From Streptomyces venezuelae (GTDB taxonomy: Bacteria; Actinomycetota; Actinomycetes; Streptomycetales; Streptomycetaceae), in assembly GCF_008642335.1 (NCBI RefSeq), contig NZ_CP029191.1, positions 5,890,001 to 5,954,000 of the forward strand: a stretch of 64,000 nt of DNA, in the 5' to 3' direction. Below are positions 24,628 to 33,932 of the stretch, one piece after another. The notes under the pieces are model-generated. The model did not search any database and was not told where the DNA came from. It was given only the letters and a program-made list of their open reading frames with translations. A program made the position numbers and the translations under genes. Position 1 is the stretch's first letter, and every line of letters starts with the position of its first letter.

Positions 24628-25930
24628 CCTCCGACTCGCCGAGCACCGCGGCGAAGTCCGCTGCGAGCCTCGCCGCGTCCGCGGGACCGAGCGCGGACGT
24701 GGTGATGCGTACACCCGTGGGCGCCGCGATCCGGAACCGCGCCCCCGCCGCCACCCACCACCCGTGCGACCGCAGCCCGTTGACGACCGCGGACTCGTCC
24801 CGCACCGGCACCCACACGTTCATCCCGCTCTCTCCGTGTGCCGCGATCCCGTGCCCCGCCAGCTCGCGGATCAGTGCCGCGCGCCGCTCCCCGTAGACAC
24901 GCTCGGCCCGGCGCACCACCTCGCGGGCCGCCGGGTCGGCCAGCGTCCGCTCGACCGTCTCCTGCAGTACGTGGCTGACCCACCCCGAGGTGAGCAGCAT
25001 CCGTCCCTCGTGCCTGGCCAGCGTGGTGGCGTCGCACGCGAGGGCAGCCCAGCGCAGGTCGACGCTCAGATGCTTGGAGACGGTGCGGACCTGCGCCCAG
25101 CGCGGGAGCCCGCCGGTCGCCAGCGAGTGCGGGGCCGCCCCCGCGATCTCCGCGTTGTGGTCGTCCTCGACGACGAGCACGTCCGGATGCCCGGCGAGTG
25201 CGTCGAGCAGCGCGTCCCGCCGCTCCGCGGTGAAGTGGCCGCCCACCGGGTTCTGCCCGCGCGGGCTGCACACCACGGCCCGCGCGCCCGCCCGCAGCGC
25301 CCCGCGCAGCGCCTCCGGCCTCATGCCCTCGCCGTCCACGGCGACCGGCGCCATGCGCAGCCCCAACGCCGGTACGAGGTCGAGGAGGTGGTGGAAGCCG
25401 GGGTCCTCCACGGCGACCGTGTCGCCCGGCTTCAGCTCGACCGAGAGCAGCCGGGCCATGCAGTCCAGCGCGCCGTGCGCGAACGTCACGTCGCCGTCGG
25501 GCACGCCGTCCCGCGCGAACCACTCCCGGGCCCGCTCCTCGAGACCGGCGAGGCGCGGCGACCCGCGGTACGAACCGTTCACCGGCTCCACCCGGGCGGG
25601 CGGCAGCAGGACCGGAAGCAGCTCCGGATCCGGATGCCCGCCCGCGAGGTCGCGCACCCCCTGGGGCGCCTTCGGCGGCCTGCGGGTCCCGACCGCAGGG
25701 GCCTGCGCCACGACCGTTCCGCCCCGGCCGCGGGTCACGACGATGCCGCGCTGCCGCAGTTCCTTGTAGGCCGTCGCCACCGTGCCGGCGCTGACCCCCA
25801 GGTCGTCGGCGAGCCTGCGCACCGGGGGCAGGGCGGCGCCCGGCGCCAACCCGCCGTCGGCCACGGCCTGTTCGACCGAAGCGGTGATTCCCTTGGCGGT
25901 CGAGCCACTGATCACATATTGTGCTGCCAC
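24611..25930 (-). CDS. MocR-type GntR regulator with aminotransferase-like domain
   Basis: A protein of about 439 residues. An N-terminal GntR winged helix (LPPVRRLADDLGVSAGTVATAYKELRQRGIV) is fused to a fold-type I aminotransferase domain with the PLP-type lysine region in RTVSKHLSVDLR and GQNPVGGHF. MocR proteins sense PLP or aminated ligands and often control the gene next to them. Here that is the divergent MFS transporter, 46 bases away across a perfect palindrome at 25942-25953. Start GTG 25930 is preferred; an ATG at 25954 would place the palindrome inside the coding region. Confidence 0.85.
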   Translation of the reverse strand: MAAQYVISGSTAKGITASVEQAVADGGLAPGAALPPVRRLADDLGVSAGTVATAYKELRQRGIVVTRGRGGTVVAQAPAVGTRRPPKAPQGVRDLAGGHPDPELLPVLLPPARVEPVNGSYRGSPRLAGLEERAREWFARDGVPDGDVTFAHGALDCMARLLSVELKPGDTVAVEDPGFHHLLDLVPALGLRMAPVAVDGEGMRPEALRGALRAGARAVVCSPRGQNPVGGHFTAERRDALLDALAGHPDVLVVEDDHNAEIAGAAPHSLATGGLPRWAQVRTVSKHLSVDLRWAALACDATTLARHEGRMLLTSGWVSHVLQETVERTLADPAAREVVRRAERVYGERRAALIRELAGHGIAAHGESGMNVWVPVRDESAVVNGLRSHGWWVAAGARFRIAAPTGVRITTSALGPADAARLAADFAAVLGESEATYGG

Positions 25931-25941
25931 GTAAACAATTA

Positions 25942-25953
25942 TGTACCGGTACA
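25942..25953. promoter_or_regulatory. 12-bp perfect palindrome, probable MocR operator
   Basis: TGTACCGGTACA reads identically on both strands and lies in the 46-base gap between the divergent MocR and MFS genes, in the most AT-rich stretch of the neighbourhood. It is well placed to control both promoters. Confidence 0.6.
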
Positions 25954-25976
25954 AAAGAGAGCGTCAAGGGGGACGG

Positions 25977-27302
25977 GTGAGCCTCAGGCGGAAGCGGTCC
26001 GCGCTGTACGCACGCATACCGGGGGGCGCCGACGGCCGGCGCATGCTCTGGATCGCCCTGATCAACAAAATGGGGACCGGTCTGTGGATGGGGGCGGCCG
26101 CCCTCTACTTCACCCTGGTCGCCGGACTCTCCGTCGCCGAAGTCGGCGTGCTCCTGGGGGTCTCGGGCGCCGTCGGCATCGCGGGCGCGCCGCTCGCGGG
26201 CCACCTCGCCGACCGCTTCCCGGTCACCCGCATCCTCATCGGCGCCCAACTCCAGCAGGCCGCGGCGCTGTTGGCGCTGCTCACGACGGACGACTTCGCG
26301 CTGCTCCTGCTGTACTCAGCCGTCAACAGCCTCGCCGACCGCGGCGCCAACGTCCTCACCAAGCTGTACGCCGCCCGCATCGCGGGCCCGGACCGCACCC
26401 GGTACCAGGCCGTGCAGCGCACCGTCTCCAACGCGGGCTGGGCCGTCGGCGGGCTGGCCGGCGCGTGCGCCCTCGCGATCGGCACCACCCACGCCTACCA
26501 GGCGCTGCTCCTCGGCAACGTGGTCAGCTTCCTCGCCGCCGCGGCCCTCACCCTGCGCTGCGCCGAACCTCCGTCGCCGTCCCGCGTGGTGTCCGGCTCG
26601 ATGACGGCCGGACCGGTGGCAGCAACCGCCCCCCGACCGGCATCCAACCCATGGCGCGACCGCTCCTTCCTGCTCTTCACCGTGACCGAGGCGGCCCTCT
26701 TCCTCGACGACGCGGTGCTCCAGGTCGGCATCCCCCTGTGGATCGTCCACGCCACGGACGCCCCGCACGGGCTCGCGCCGCTCCTCATGGTGCTCAACTG
26801 CGTGCTGGTCGTCTGCTGCCAGGTCCCGCTGTCCCGGTTCGGCAGCACACCGGAGCGGGCCCGCGCGCTCCTCGTACCGCTGGCGGGCTGTTTCGTCGTC
26901 GGGTGTGCCGCGCTGACCGCGTCCGCGTTCGGCGGCACCGGGCTCGCCGTCGCCGCGCTCACGGTCGCCGCCGTCGCCCTGACCTTCGCCGAGATACTCC
27001 ACGCCATCGCGTCCTGGGAGCTCTCGATCGCGCTCGCCCCCGGTGACGCCCAGGGCGCCTATCTCGGGGTCCACGGCCTGTCCTCGTCGGCGCAGCGCAG
27101 CGGCGGGCCGCTCCTGGTCACCGCGGTGATCGCGGCGGGTCCGCTCGCCTGGCCGGTCCTCGGGGCCGGTGTGATCGTGACGGTGGCGGCGCAGAGCCGT
27201 CTCGTACGGAAGCGGCTGACCCGGCAGCGCGTCGAGGCGAGTCGGGCCCCGGCCGACCACGTGGTGGGGGTACCTCCAGCCGGTTATGACACAGGCTCCT
27301 AG
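25977..27302 (+). CDS. MFS transporter
   Basis: A 441-residue protein with about twelve hydrophobic segments. The motif A-like loop GHLADRFPVTRIL lies between segments 2 and 3, and a hydrophilic central loop (PSPSRVVSGSMTAGPVAATAPRP) divides two six-segment halves. This is the layout of drug:proton antiporters. Start GTG 25977 has a good AAGGGGG ribosome site. Divergent expression with a MocR regulator suggests export of an amino or PLP-reactive compound. Its TAG stop shares the CTAG tetranucleotide with the stop of the convergent NADAR gene. Confidence 0.85.
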   Translation: MSLRRKRSALYARIPGGADGRRMLWIALINKMGTGLWMGAAALYFTLVAGLSVAEVGVLLGVSGAVGIAGAPLAGHLADRFPVTRILIGAQLQQAAALLALLTTDDFALLLLYSAVNSLADRGANVLTKLYAARIAGPDRTRYQAVQRTVSNAGWAVGGLAGACALAIGTTHAYQALLLGNVVSFLAAAALTLRCAEPPSPSRVVSGSMTAGPVAATAPRPASNPWRDRSFLLFTVTEAALFLDDAVLQVGIPLWIVHATDAPHGLAPLLMVLNCVLVVCCQVPLSRFGSTPERARALLVPLAGCFVVGCAALTASAFGGTGLAVAALTVAAVALTFAEILHAIASWELSIALAPGDAQGAYLGVHGLSSSAQRSGGPLLVTAVIAAGPLAWPVLGAGVIVTVAAQSRLVRKRLTRQRVEASRAPADHVVGVPPAGYDTGS

Positions 27303-27847
27303 ACCCGCTCCCGCGCTTCCATCAGCGCGAACCCCAGCAGGTTCGGTCCCCGCCACTTCTCGGGGGCCTCCGCGCGGGGGTCGTCCGCCGCCAGGCCGAT
27401 GCCCCAGATGCGGTCCAGGGGGCTGGCCTCGACCAGGACGCGCTGCCCCGTCGCCACGAGGAAGTCCCGCAGCGCGGGGTCCGACGCGAACTTGTGCGTA
27501 CTGCCCGCCACCACGATGCCGAAGCGCTCGCGCACCCATATCGCGTCGTCGAAGTCCCGGACGAGGCGGCCGGCCTTCTTCGCCTCGGCCGGGGTGCGGG
27601 CCGCGAGGACCGCCCGTTCCGCGTCCGCGTCGCCGAAGAGGCGGGCCTTGGCCGCCATCATCCAGTGCTCCGCCGTCGCGTACTCCACGCCGTCCACCGT
27701 GAACGGCGAAGGCCACCACTGACTCAGACAGCTCGCACCGAGCGTGCCGTCCCGCCGCGGGGTGTGGCCCCAGAAGTGCAGATACTTCACCTTCTCGCCC
27801 GCGCGCACCGCGCCGACCAGCGCCTCCACCGAGTCGATCTTCGTCAT
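27299..27847 (-). CDS. NADAR family protein (YbiA-like N-glycosidase)
   Basis: A 182-residue single-domain protein with the NADAR hallmarks YLHFWGHTP, CLSQWWPSPFTVDGVEYATAEHWMMAAKARLF, and the C-terminal NLLGFALMEARERV. Family members hydrolyse N-glycosidic bonds of damaged riboflavin intermediates or ADP-ribosylated guanine; NADAR genes also occur in NAD-related conflict systems. ATG 27847 is chosen over 27877. It ends in a stop codon that overlaps the MFS stop (CTAG at 27299-27302). No conflict-system partner is adjacent, so a housekeeping repair role is the simpler reading. Confidence 0.85.
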   Translation of the reverse strand: MTKIDSVEALVGAVRAGEKVKYLHFWGHTPRRDGTLGASCLSQWWPSPFTVDGVEYATAEHWMMAAKARLFGDADAERAVLAARTPAEAKKAGRLVRDFDDAIWVRERFGIVVAGSTHKFASDPALRDFLVATGQRVLVEASPLDRIWGIGLAADDPRAEAPEKWRGPNLLGFALMEARERV

Positions 27848-28054
27848 GCACGCGAGTCTGGCACGCACCACTGACATTCCGTCCTGGGTTTTCCGGGTCG
27901 ACTCGACACCTGGTCGACAGATTCCGTCGCGTAACCAAAAGGCAACAACGGAATCACTTGTTGGACTATCACTGCTCTGTCAGGATCGGCACTCAAATCG
28001 ATCCGGAGCTACGCCGACCCCCGCGGGACGGGGCGGGCGGCGGAGGAGAGCGTC
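27848..28054. promoter_or_regulatory. Promoter region of the second polyamine block
   Basis: A 207-base gap upstream of the aldehyde dehydrogenase. An 8-bp inverted repeat, GATTCCGT at 27920-27927 and ACGGAATC at 27948-27955, flanks an AT-richer stretch and is a candidate operator. GGAGGAGAG precedes the ATG at 28055. Confidence 0.45.
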
Positions 28055-29557
28055 ATGCACAACTTCCAGGCGCGGGACCACTTCGCGGACGGTGCGCAGT
28101 ACATCGCCGGGCGGCTGACCAAGGGGACGTCCGGCGCCTCCCACGCGGTGATCGACCCCGCCACGGGCGACGAGGTCTACACGTACGAGCTCGCCGGGAG
28201 CGACGACGTCGACGCCGCCGTCGCCGCGGCCGCCGAGGCGTTCCCCGGCTGGGCGGGCGCCACCCCGGGCGAGCGTTCCGACGCCCTGCACCGGTTCGCG
28301 GGCGTCCTGGCGGAGCGTGCCGAGGACATCGCGCAGGCCGAGTCGCTGCAGTGCGGCAAGCCGATCAAGCTGAGCCGCGAGTTCGACGTCCCCGGGACCG
28401 TCGACAACGCCGCCTTCTTCGCGGGCGCGGCCCGGCATCTCCAGGGCCAGTCGGCCGGCGAGTACACCGGTGACCACACCTCGTACGTACGCCGCGAGCC
28501 CATCGGTGTCGTCGGGTCCATCGCCCCCTGGAACTACCCGCTCCAGATGGCCGCCTGGAAGGTCCTCCCGGCGATCGCCGCGGGCAACACCATCGTCCTC
28601 AAGCCCGCCGAGCTCACCCCCTTCACCTCCCTCCTCTTCGCGCAGGCGGCCACCGAGGCGGGCATCCCCGACGGTGTCGTCAACATCGTCACGGGCGCGG
28701 GCAAGGACGCCGGTGAACACCTCGTGGGTCACCCCGATGTCGCCATGACGTCCTTCACCGGGTCCACCGGCGTCGGCAAGCGCGTCGCCGAGATCGCCAC
28801 CGCCACCGTCAAACGGCTCCACCTGGAGCTCGGCGGCAAGGCGCCCTTCGTCGTCTTCGACGACGCCGACCTGGACGCCGCCGTGCACGGCGCGGTCGCC
28901 GGCGCGCTCATCAACTCCGGGCAGGACTGCACGGCCGCCACGCGCGCGTACGTGCAGCGCCCGCTCTACGAGGCGTTCGTGCAGGGCGTCGCCGACCTCA
29001 TGGAGAGCGTGCGGCTCGGCGACCCGTTCGACCCGAGCACCGACATGGGGCCGCTCATCTCGCACGCGCACCGCGACCGCGTCGCCGGGTTCGTCGACCG
29101 CGCCCGCTCCTACGCGCGCGTGGTGACCGGCGGCGAGGCGCTCCAGCACCCCGGCGCGTACTACAAGCCGACCCTGATCGCGGACGCCGCGCAGGACAGC
29201 GAGATCGTGCAGTCCGAGATCTTCGGGCCCGTCCTCGTCGTGCTGCCCTTCGACGCCGACGACGAGGGCATCCGGCTCGCCAACGACACCCCCTACGGCC
29301 TCGCCGCCTCCGCCTGGAGCCGCGACGTGTTCCGCGCCAACCGCGCGACCCGCGAGATCAAGGCGGGCTGCGTGTGGGTCAACGACCACATCCCGATCCT
29401 CAGCGAGATGCCGCACGGCGGCTACAAGGCATCCGGCTACGGAAAGGACATGTCCGCGTACTCCTTCGAGGAGTACACGCAGGTCAAGCACGTCATGTTC
29501 GACAACACGGCGGTCGTCCGCAAGGACTGGCACCGCACGATCTTCGGGGACCGGTAG
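28055..29557 (+). CDS. Aminobutyraldehyde dehydrogenase (ALDH family, copy 2)
   Basis: A 500-residue aldehyde dehydrogenase. It has the cofactor segment APWNYPLQMAAWKVLPAIAAGN, catalytic Glu258 in LELGGKAPFV, and catalytic Cys292 in GQDCTAATR, with the family end EMPHGGYKASGYGKDMSAYSFEEYTQVKHVM. It resembles the enzyme at 9868-11307 but is longer at both ends. It heads a block followed at once by polyamine transport genes and a PuuB-like oxidase, so gamma-glutamyl-aminobutyraldehyde or 4-aminobutyraldehyde is the expected substrate. ATG 28055 has a strong GGAGGA ribosome site. Confidence 0.87.
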   Translation: MHNFQARDHFADGAQYIAGRLTKGTSGASHAVIDPATGDEVYTYELAGSDDVDAAVAAAAEAFPGWAGATPGERSDALHRFAGVLAERAEDIAQAESLQCGKPIKLSREFDVPGTVDNAAFFAGAARHLQGQSAGEYTGDHTSYVRREPIGVVGSIAPWNYPLQMAAWKVLPAIAAGNTIVLKPAELTPFTSLLFAQAATEAGIPDGVVNIVTGAGKDAGEHLVGHPDVAMTSFTGSTGVGKRVAEIATATVKRLHLELGGKAPFVVFDDADLDAAVHGAVAGALINSGQDCTAATRAYVQRPLYEAFVQGVADLMESVRLGDPFDPSTDMGPLISHAHRDRVAGFVDRARSYARVVTGGEALQHPGAYYKPTLIADAAQDSEIVQSEIFGPVLVVLPFDADDEGIRLANDTPYGLAASAWSRDVFRANRATREIKAGCVWVNDHIPILSEMPHGGYKASGYGKDMSAYSFEEYTQVKHVMFDNTAVVRKDWHRTIFGDR

Positions 29558-29626
29558 TCACGCGGTCACGTCGTCACAGGCCGCGTGACCGGCGGCCGCC
29601 TCCCTCCCGAAAGGGCAACCACGCGC

Positions 29627-30877
29627 ATGGAGCAGTACGAGCCCCACCGCCTTTCCCCGGCCCAACTGGCCGCCATGCACCGCAGCTACCGGAACGGCAG
29701 GGCCGCCCTGACCCGCCGTAGTGTGCTGCGCGCCTCCACGGGCGGCGCGCTCGCGATCGGCGGCCTCGGTGCGCTCAGTGCCTGCGGCATCCCCGCGGCG
29801 GGCAAGAGCCAGGGCGAGGTCTCCTCCGACGACCACTCGGCGGGGGAGAAGCGCATCAGCTTCTCCAACTGGACCGAGTACATGGACGTCGACGAGAAGG
29901 ACGAGAACCGGCGGCCCACCCTGGACGCGTTCACGAAACGCACCGGGATCACGGTCAAGTACACCGAGGACATCAACGACAACGTCGAGTTCTTCGGCAA
30001 GGTCAAACCGCAGCTCGCCGCGGGCCAGGAGACCGGACGCGACCTCATCTGCGTCACCGACTGGCTGGCCGCCCGGCTCATCCGCTTCGGGTGGGTCCAG
30101 AAACTGGACCCGGCCAACCTGCCGCACGCGTACACCAATCTCTCCGCCCAGTTCCGTGATCCGGACTGGGACCCGGGCCGGTCGTACTCCTATCCCTGGA
30201 CCGGCATCTCCACCGTCATCGCGTACAACAAGAAGGCGACCGGCGGTAAAGAGATCACCTCGGTGTCGCAGCTGCTCGACGACCCGAAGCTGAAGGGGCG
30301 CGTCGGGTTCCTCTCCGAGATGCGCGACACCGTCGGCATGACACTCATCGACATGGGCAAGGACCCCGCGGACTTCACCGACGACGACTTCGACGCGGCC
30401 ATCGCCCGCCTCCAGAAGGCCGTCGACCGCAAGCAGATCCGGCGCTTCACCGGCAACGACTACACGTCCGACCTGGCCAAGGGCGACATCGCGGCCTGCC
30501 TCGGCTGGGCCGGCGACATCGTGCAGCTCCAGGCCGACAGCCCCGATGTCGCCTTCCACATCCCCGACCAGGGCTACATCACGTCCACGGACAACCTGCT
30601 CGTCCCGAACAAGGCGCGGCACAAGAAGAACGCCGAGCGGCTCATCGACTACTACTACGAGCCCGAGCCCGCGGCCCGCCTCGCCGCGTACATCAACTAC
30701 GTCTGCCCGGTCGACGGGGTACGGGACGCCCTCGCGGAGCTCGACAAGGACGCCGCGTCGAATCCGCTGATCATCCCCGACAAGGAGATGAAGGAGAAGT
30801 CCCGGGCGTTCCGGTCGCTCACGCCGAAGGAAGAGACGGCGTACGAAGAGAAGTTCGCGAAGCTGTCCGGCGCGTGA
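29627..30877 (+). CDS. potD: Polyamine ABC transporter substrate-binding lipoprotein (PotD, copy 2)
   Basis: A 416-residue protein with a long leader (MEQYEPHRLSPAQLAAMHRS), a twin-arginine signal (LTRRSVLRAS) and a lipobox (LSACG), so a Tat lipoprotein. The mature domain begins ISFSNWTEYMD and shares KRTGITVKYTEDINDNVEFFGK and RRFTGNDYTSDLAKGD with the copy at 14221-15438. It captures putrescine or spermidine for the PotABC complex encoded next. ATG 29627 gives the family-like start. It lies 69 bases after the dehydrogenase. Confidence 0.88.
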   Translation: MEQYEPHRLSPAQLAAMHRSYRNGRAALTRRSVLRASTGGALAIGGLGALSACGIPAAGKSQGEVSSDDHSAGEKRISFSNWTEYMDVDEKDENRRPTLDAFTKRTGITVKYTEDINDNVEFFGKVKPQLAAGQETGRDLICVTDWLAARLIRFGWVQKLDPANLPHAYTNLSAQFRDPDWDPGRSYSYPWTGISTVIAYNKKATGGKEITSVSQLLDDPKLKGRVGFLSEMRDTVGMTLIDMGKDPADFTDDDFDAAIARLQKAVDRKQIRRFTGNDYTSDLAKGDIAACLGWAGDIVQLQADSPDVAFHIPDQGYITSTDNLLVPNKARHKKNAERLIDYYYEPEPAARLAAYINYVCPVDGVRDALAELDKDAASNPLIIPDKEMKEKSRAFRSLTPKEETAYEEKFAKLSGA

Positions 30878-30900
30878 CGCTCCGGCGGACGAGGCCACTT

Positions 30901-30953
30901 TTTGCCTGCGGGTCCGCCGTGGCTGGTCGCGCAGTTCCCCGCGCCCCTAAAAG
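30901..30953 (-). repeat. Dispersed intergenic repeat, copy 1
   Basis: Read on the minus strand, 30947-30928 is ggggcgcggggaactgcgcg, followed by accagcc and a Pro/Gly-rich-looking GC stretch to about 30905. The same 20-mer and similar flank occur at 48461-48505 in the other orientation. It fills most of the gap between potD and potA. Confidence 0.85.
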
Positions 30954-30998
30954 ACACGGGACGCCTCCGCCCCCCTCTACTCCTTCCTGGACCACACC

Positions 30999-32168
30999 AT
31001 GACCTCTGCTCAAGAACACGGCGGCGACGTCCGTCTCTCCGGGATCAGTAAGACGTACGGCTCGTTCACCGCCGTGCGGCCGCTCGACCTCACCGTGCCG
31101 CAGGGCTCCTTCTTCGCCCTGCTCGGGGCGTCCGGCTGCGGCAAGACCACCACGCTCCGCATGATCGCGGGCCTGGAGGAGCCCAGTTCGGGGACCGTGC
31201 ACCTCGGCGACCAGGACGTCACGGCGCTGCCGCCGTACAAGCGGCCCGTGAACACCGTCTTCCAGTCGTACGCGCTCTTCCCGCACCTGGACATCTTCGA
31301 GAACGTCGCCTTCGGGCTGCGCCGGCGCGGCATCAAGTCCGTGAAGGGCCAGGTCGGCGAGATGCTCGACCTGGTGCAGCTCGGCGAGCACGCCCGAAAG
31401 AAGCCGCACCAGCTCTCCGGCGGCCAGCAGCAGCGCGTCGCCGTCGCCCGCGCCCTCATCAACCACCCCAAGGTGCTCCTCCTCGACGAGCCGCTCGGCG
31501 CCCTCGACCTGAAGCTGCGCCGCCAGATGCAGCTGGAGCTCAAGCGCATCCAGACCGAGGTCGGCATCACCTTCGTGCACGTCACGCACGACCAGGAGGA
31601 GGCCATGACCATGGCCGACACCGTGGCCGTGATGAACGGCGGCCGCGTCGAGCAGCTCGGCGCCCCCGCCGACCTGTACGAGAACCCGCGGACGACGTTC
31701 GTCGCCAACTTCCTCGGCACGTCGAACTTCATCGAGGCGGATGTCCAGGCGGGCGCCGCACGTAGCGGTGACGACATGGTCGTCAAGGCGGGCGACTGCA
31801 AGCTGACGCTGCCCGTCGCGCGATGTAGCGGCCCCACCGCCACGGGCGGCAAGGTCATCGTCGGCGTGCGCCCCGAGAAGATCTCCCTCAGCCACGCGGA
31901 CGACGCCGGACGGATCCCCGAGGGCCGCAACCGCATCACCGGACGCATCGCCGACAGCAGCTTCATCGGCGTATCGACGCAGTACGTCGTCCGCAGCCCC
32001 GTCTGCCCGTCCTTCGAGGTGTACGCGCAGAACATCGAGCGCGACACCCGCCTCGTCCCCGGCGCCGAGGTCGTCCTGCACTGGAACCCGGCCCACACCT
32101 TCGCCCTCGATGCCTCCCAGGACGTCGACGCGGGCGTCGAGAAGGTCGAGGAGGACGCCTCCGCATGA
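30999..32168 (+). CDS. potA: Polyamine ABC transporter ATP-binding protein PotA
   Basis: A 389-residue importer ATPase. Walker [10 protein letters not shown] is at about 43-51, the Q-loop at [22 protein letters not shown], signature LSGGQQQR at 139-146, Walker B LLLDEP at about 160-165, and H-loop [15 protein letters not shown] domain occupies roughly residues 285-375 ([10 protein letters not shown]). All catalytic motifs are intact. It drives the PotB/PotC channel and overlaps potB by four bases (ATGA). Confidence 0.9.
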   Translation: MTSAQEHGGDVRLSGISKTYGSFTAVRPLDLTVPQGSFFALLGASGCGKTTTLRMIAGLEEPSSGTVHLGDQDVTALPPYKRPVNTVFQSYALFPHLDIFENVAFGLRRRGIKSVKGQVGEMLDLVQLGEHARKKPHQLSGGQQQRVAVARALINHPKVLLLDEPLGALDLKLRRQMQLELKRIQTEVGITFVHVTHDQEEAMTMADTVAVMNGGRVEQLGAPADLYENPRTTFVANFLGTSNFIEADVQAGAARSGDDMVVKAGDCKLTLPVARCSGPTATGGKVIVGVRPEKISLSHADDAGRIPEGRNRITGRIADSSFIGVSTQYVVRSPVCPSFEVYAQNIERDTRLVPGAEVVLHWNPAHTFALDASQDVDAGVEKVEEDASA

Positions 32169-33100
32169 CGACCGTGACCGACGCACCACCACCGACGGCG
32201 CCCGCTCCCGAGGAGCCACCCGCACGCAAGCCGCGCAAGCGAGGGCGGCTCGTTCCCTACTGGCTACTGCTCCCCGGCATCCTCTGGCTGATCGTCTTCT
32301 TCGCCCTGCCGCTCGTCTACCAGGCGTCGACGTCCGTGCAGACCGGCTCCCTCGAAGAGGGCTTCAAGGTCACCTGGCACTTCGCCACGTACTGGGACGC
32401 GCTCACCGACTACTGGCCGCAGTTCCTGCGCTCGGTGCTCTACGCGGGCGCCGCCACGGTCCTGTGCCTGCTGCTCGGCTACCCGCTCGCCTACCTCATC
32501 GCGTTCCGCGCGGGCCGCTGGCGCAACGTCATCCTCGTCCTGGTCATCGCGCCGTTCTTCACCAGCTTCCTCATCCGTACGCTGGCGTGGAAGACGATCC
32601 TCGCCGACGGCGGCCCGGTGGTGGGCGCCCTCAACTCCCTGCACGTCCTCGACGTCACCAGCTGGCTCGGCGTCACGGCGGGCGACCGGGTCCTCGCCAC
32701 ACCGCTCGCGGTGATCTGCGGACTCACGTACAACTTCCTGCCGTTCATGATCCTGCCGCTCTACACCTCGCTGGAGCGCATCGACGGCCGGCTGCACGAG
32801 GCCGCGGGCGACCTCTACGCCAAACCGTCCACCACGTTCCGCAAGGTGACCTTCCCGCTCTCCATGCCGGGCGTCGTCTCCGGGACGCTGCTCACCTTCA
32901 TCCCCGCGGCCGGTGACTACGTCAACGCCGACCTGCTCGGATCCACCGACACCCGTATGGTCGGCAACGTCATCCAGACGCAGTTCCTGCGCATCCTGGA
33001 CTACCCGACGGCCGCCGCTCTCTCCTTCATCCTCATGGCCGCCATCCTCTTCATGGTGACCTTCTACATCCGCAAGTCGGGGACGGAGGATCTCGTCTGA
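32165..33100 (+). CDS. potB: Polyamine ABC transporter permease PotB
   Basis: A 311-residue protein with a Pro/Arg-rich cytoplasmic start, six membrane segments, and the EAA loop [26 protein letters not shown] before the last two segments. It forms half of the polyamine channel. Overlapping ATGA junctions on both sides mark tight translational coupling with potA and potC. Confidence 0.9.
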   Translation: MTTVTDAPPPTAPAPEEPPARKPRKRGRLVPYWLLLPGILWLIVFFALPLVYQASTSVQTGSLEEGFKVTWHFATYWDALTDYWPQFLRSVLYAGAATVLCLLLGYPLAYLIAFRAGRWRNVILVLVIAPFFTSFLIRTLAWKTILADGGPVVGALNSLHVLDVTSWLGVTAGDRVLATPLAVICGLTYNFLPFMILPLYTSLERIDGRLHEAAGDLYAKPSTTFRKVTFPLSMPGVVSGTLLTFIPAAGDYVNADLLGSTDTRMVGNVIQTQFLRILDYPTAAALSFILMAAILFMVTFYIRKSGTEDLV

Positions 33101-33903
33101 TGGCCGCCCTCTTCCGCTGGCTCCGGCGCAATGTCGTCGTCATCGCGGGCCTGCTGACGCTCGCCTATCTGCTGCTCCCGAACGTCGTCGTCACGGTCTT
33201 CTCCTTCAACAAACCGAAGGGCCGCTTCAATTACTCCTGGCAGGAATTCTCGCTCGACGCGTGGAAGGATCCGTGCGGCGTCGCCGACATGTGCGGGTCC
33301 CTCTCGCTGAGCCTGCAGATCGCCACCTGGGCGACGATCGGCGCGACCGTGCTCGGCACGATGATCGCCTTCGCCCTCGTGCGCTACCGGTTCCGGGCGC
33401 GCGGCGCCATCAACTCGCTGATCTTCCTGCCGATGGCCATGCCCGAGGTCGTCATGGCCGCCTCGCTGCTCACGCTCTTCCTGAACATGGGCGCGCAGCT
33501 CGGCTTCTGGACCGTCCTCATCGCCCACATCATGTTCTGTCTCAGCTTCGTGGTGACCGCCGTCAAGGCGCGCGTCATGTCGATGGACCCACGCCTGGAA
33601 CAGGCCGCCCAGGACCTCTACGCCGGTCCCGTGCAGACGTTCCTGCGGGTGACGCTGCCGATCGCCGCACCCGGCATCGCGGCGGGCGCGCTGCTCGCCT
33701 TCGCGCTCTCCTTCGACGATTTCATCATCACGAATTTCAACGCGGGCTCGACTGTGACCTTCCCCATGTTCGTATGGGGATCCGCGCAGCGGGGCACGCC
33801 CGTTCAGATCAATGTGATCGGTACGGCGATGTTCCTCGTCGCCGTCCTGCTCGTACTCTCCGGAATGCTCATCGGCAAACGCCGCAACAAGCAGTCCCGG
33901 TAA
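33100..33903 (+). CDS. potC: Polyamine ABC transporter permease PotC
   Basis: A 267-residue protein with six membrane segments and the EAA loop EQAAQDLYAGPVQTFLRVTLPIAAPG. SFDDFIITNFNAG, typical of PotC-type permeases, follows. It pairs with PotB. The stop is 29 bases before the FAD oxidase gene, so the operon continues. Confidence 0.9.
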   Translation: MAALFRWLRRNVVVIAGLLTLAYLLLPNVVVTVFSFNKPKGRFNYSWQEFSLDAWKDPCGVADMCGSLSLSLQIATWATIGATVLGTMIAFALVRYRFRARGAINSLIFLPMAMPEVVMAASLLTLFLNMGAQLGFWTVLIAHIMFCLSFVVTAVKARVMSMDPRLEQAAQDLYAGPVQTFLRVTLPIAAPGIAAGALLAFALSFDDFIITNFNAGSTVTFPMFVWGSAQRGTPVQINVIGTAMFLVAVLLVLSGMLIGKRRNKQSR

Positions 33904-33932
33904 TCCAAGCAATTGATGAAGGAGTGGAAATC

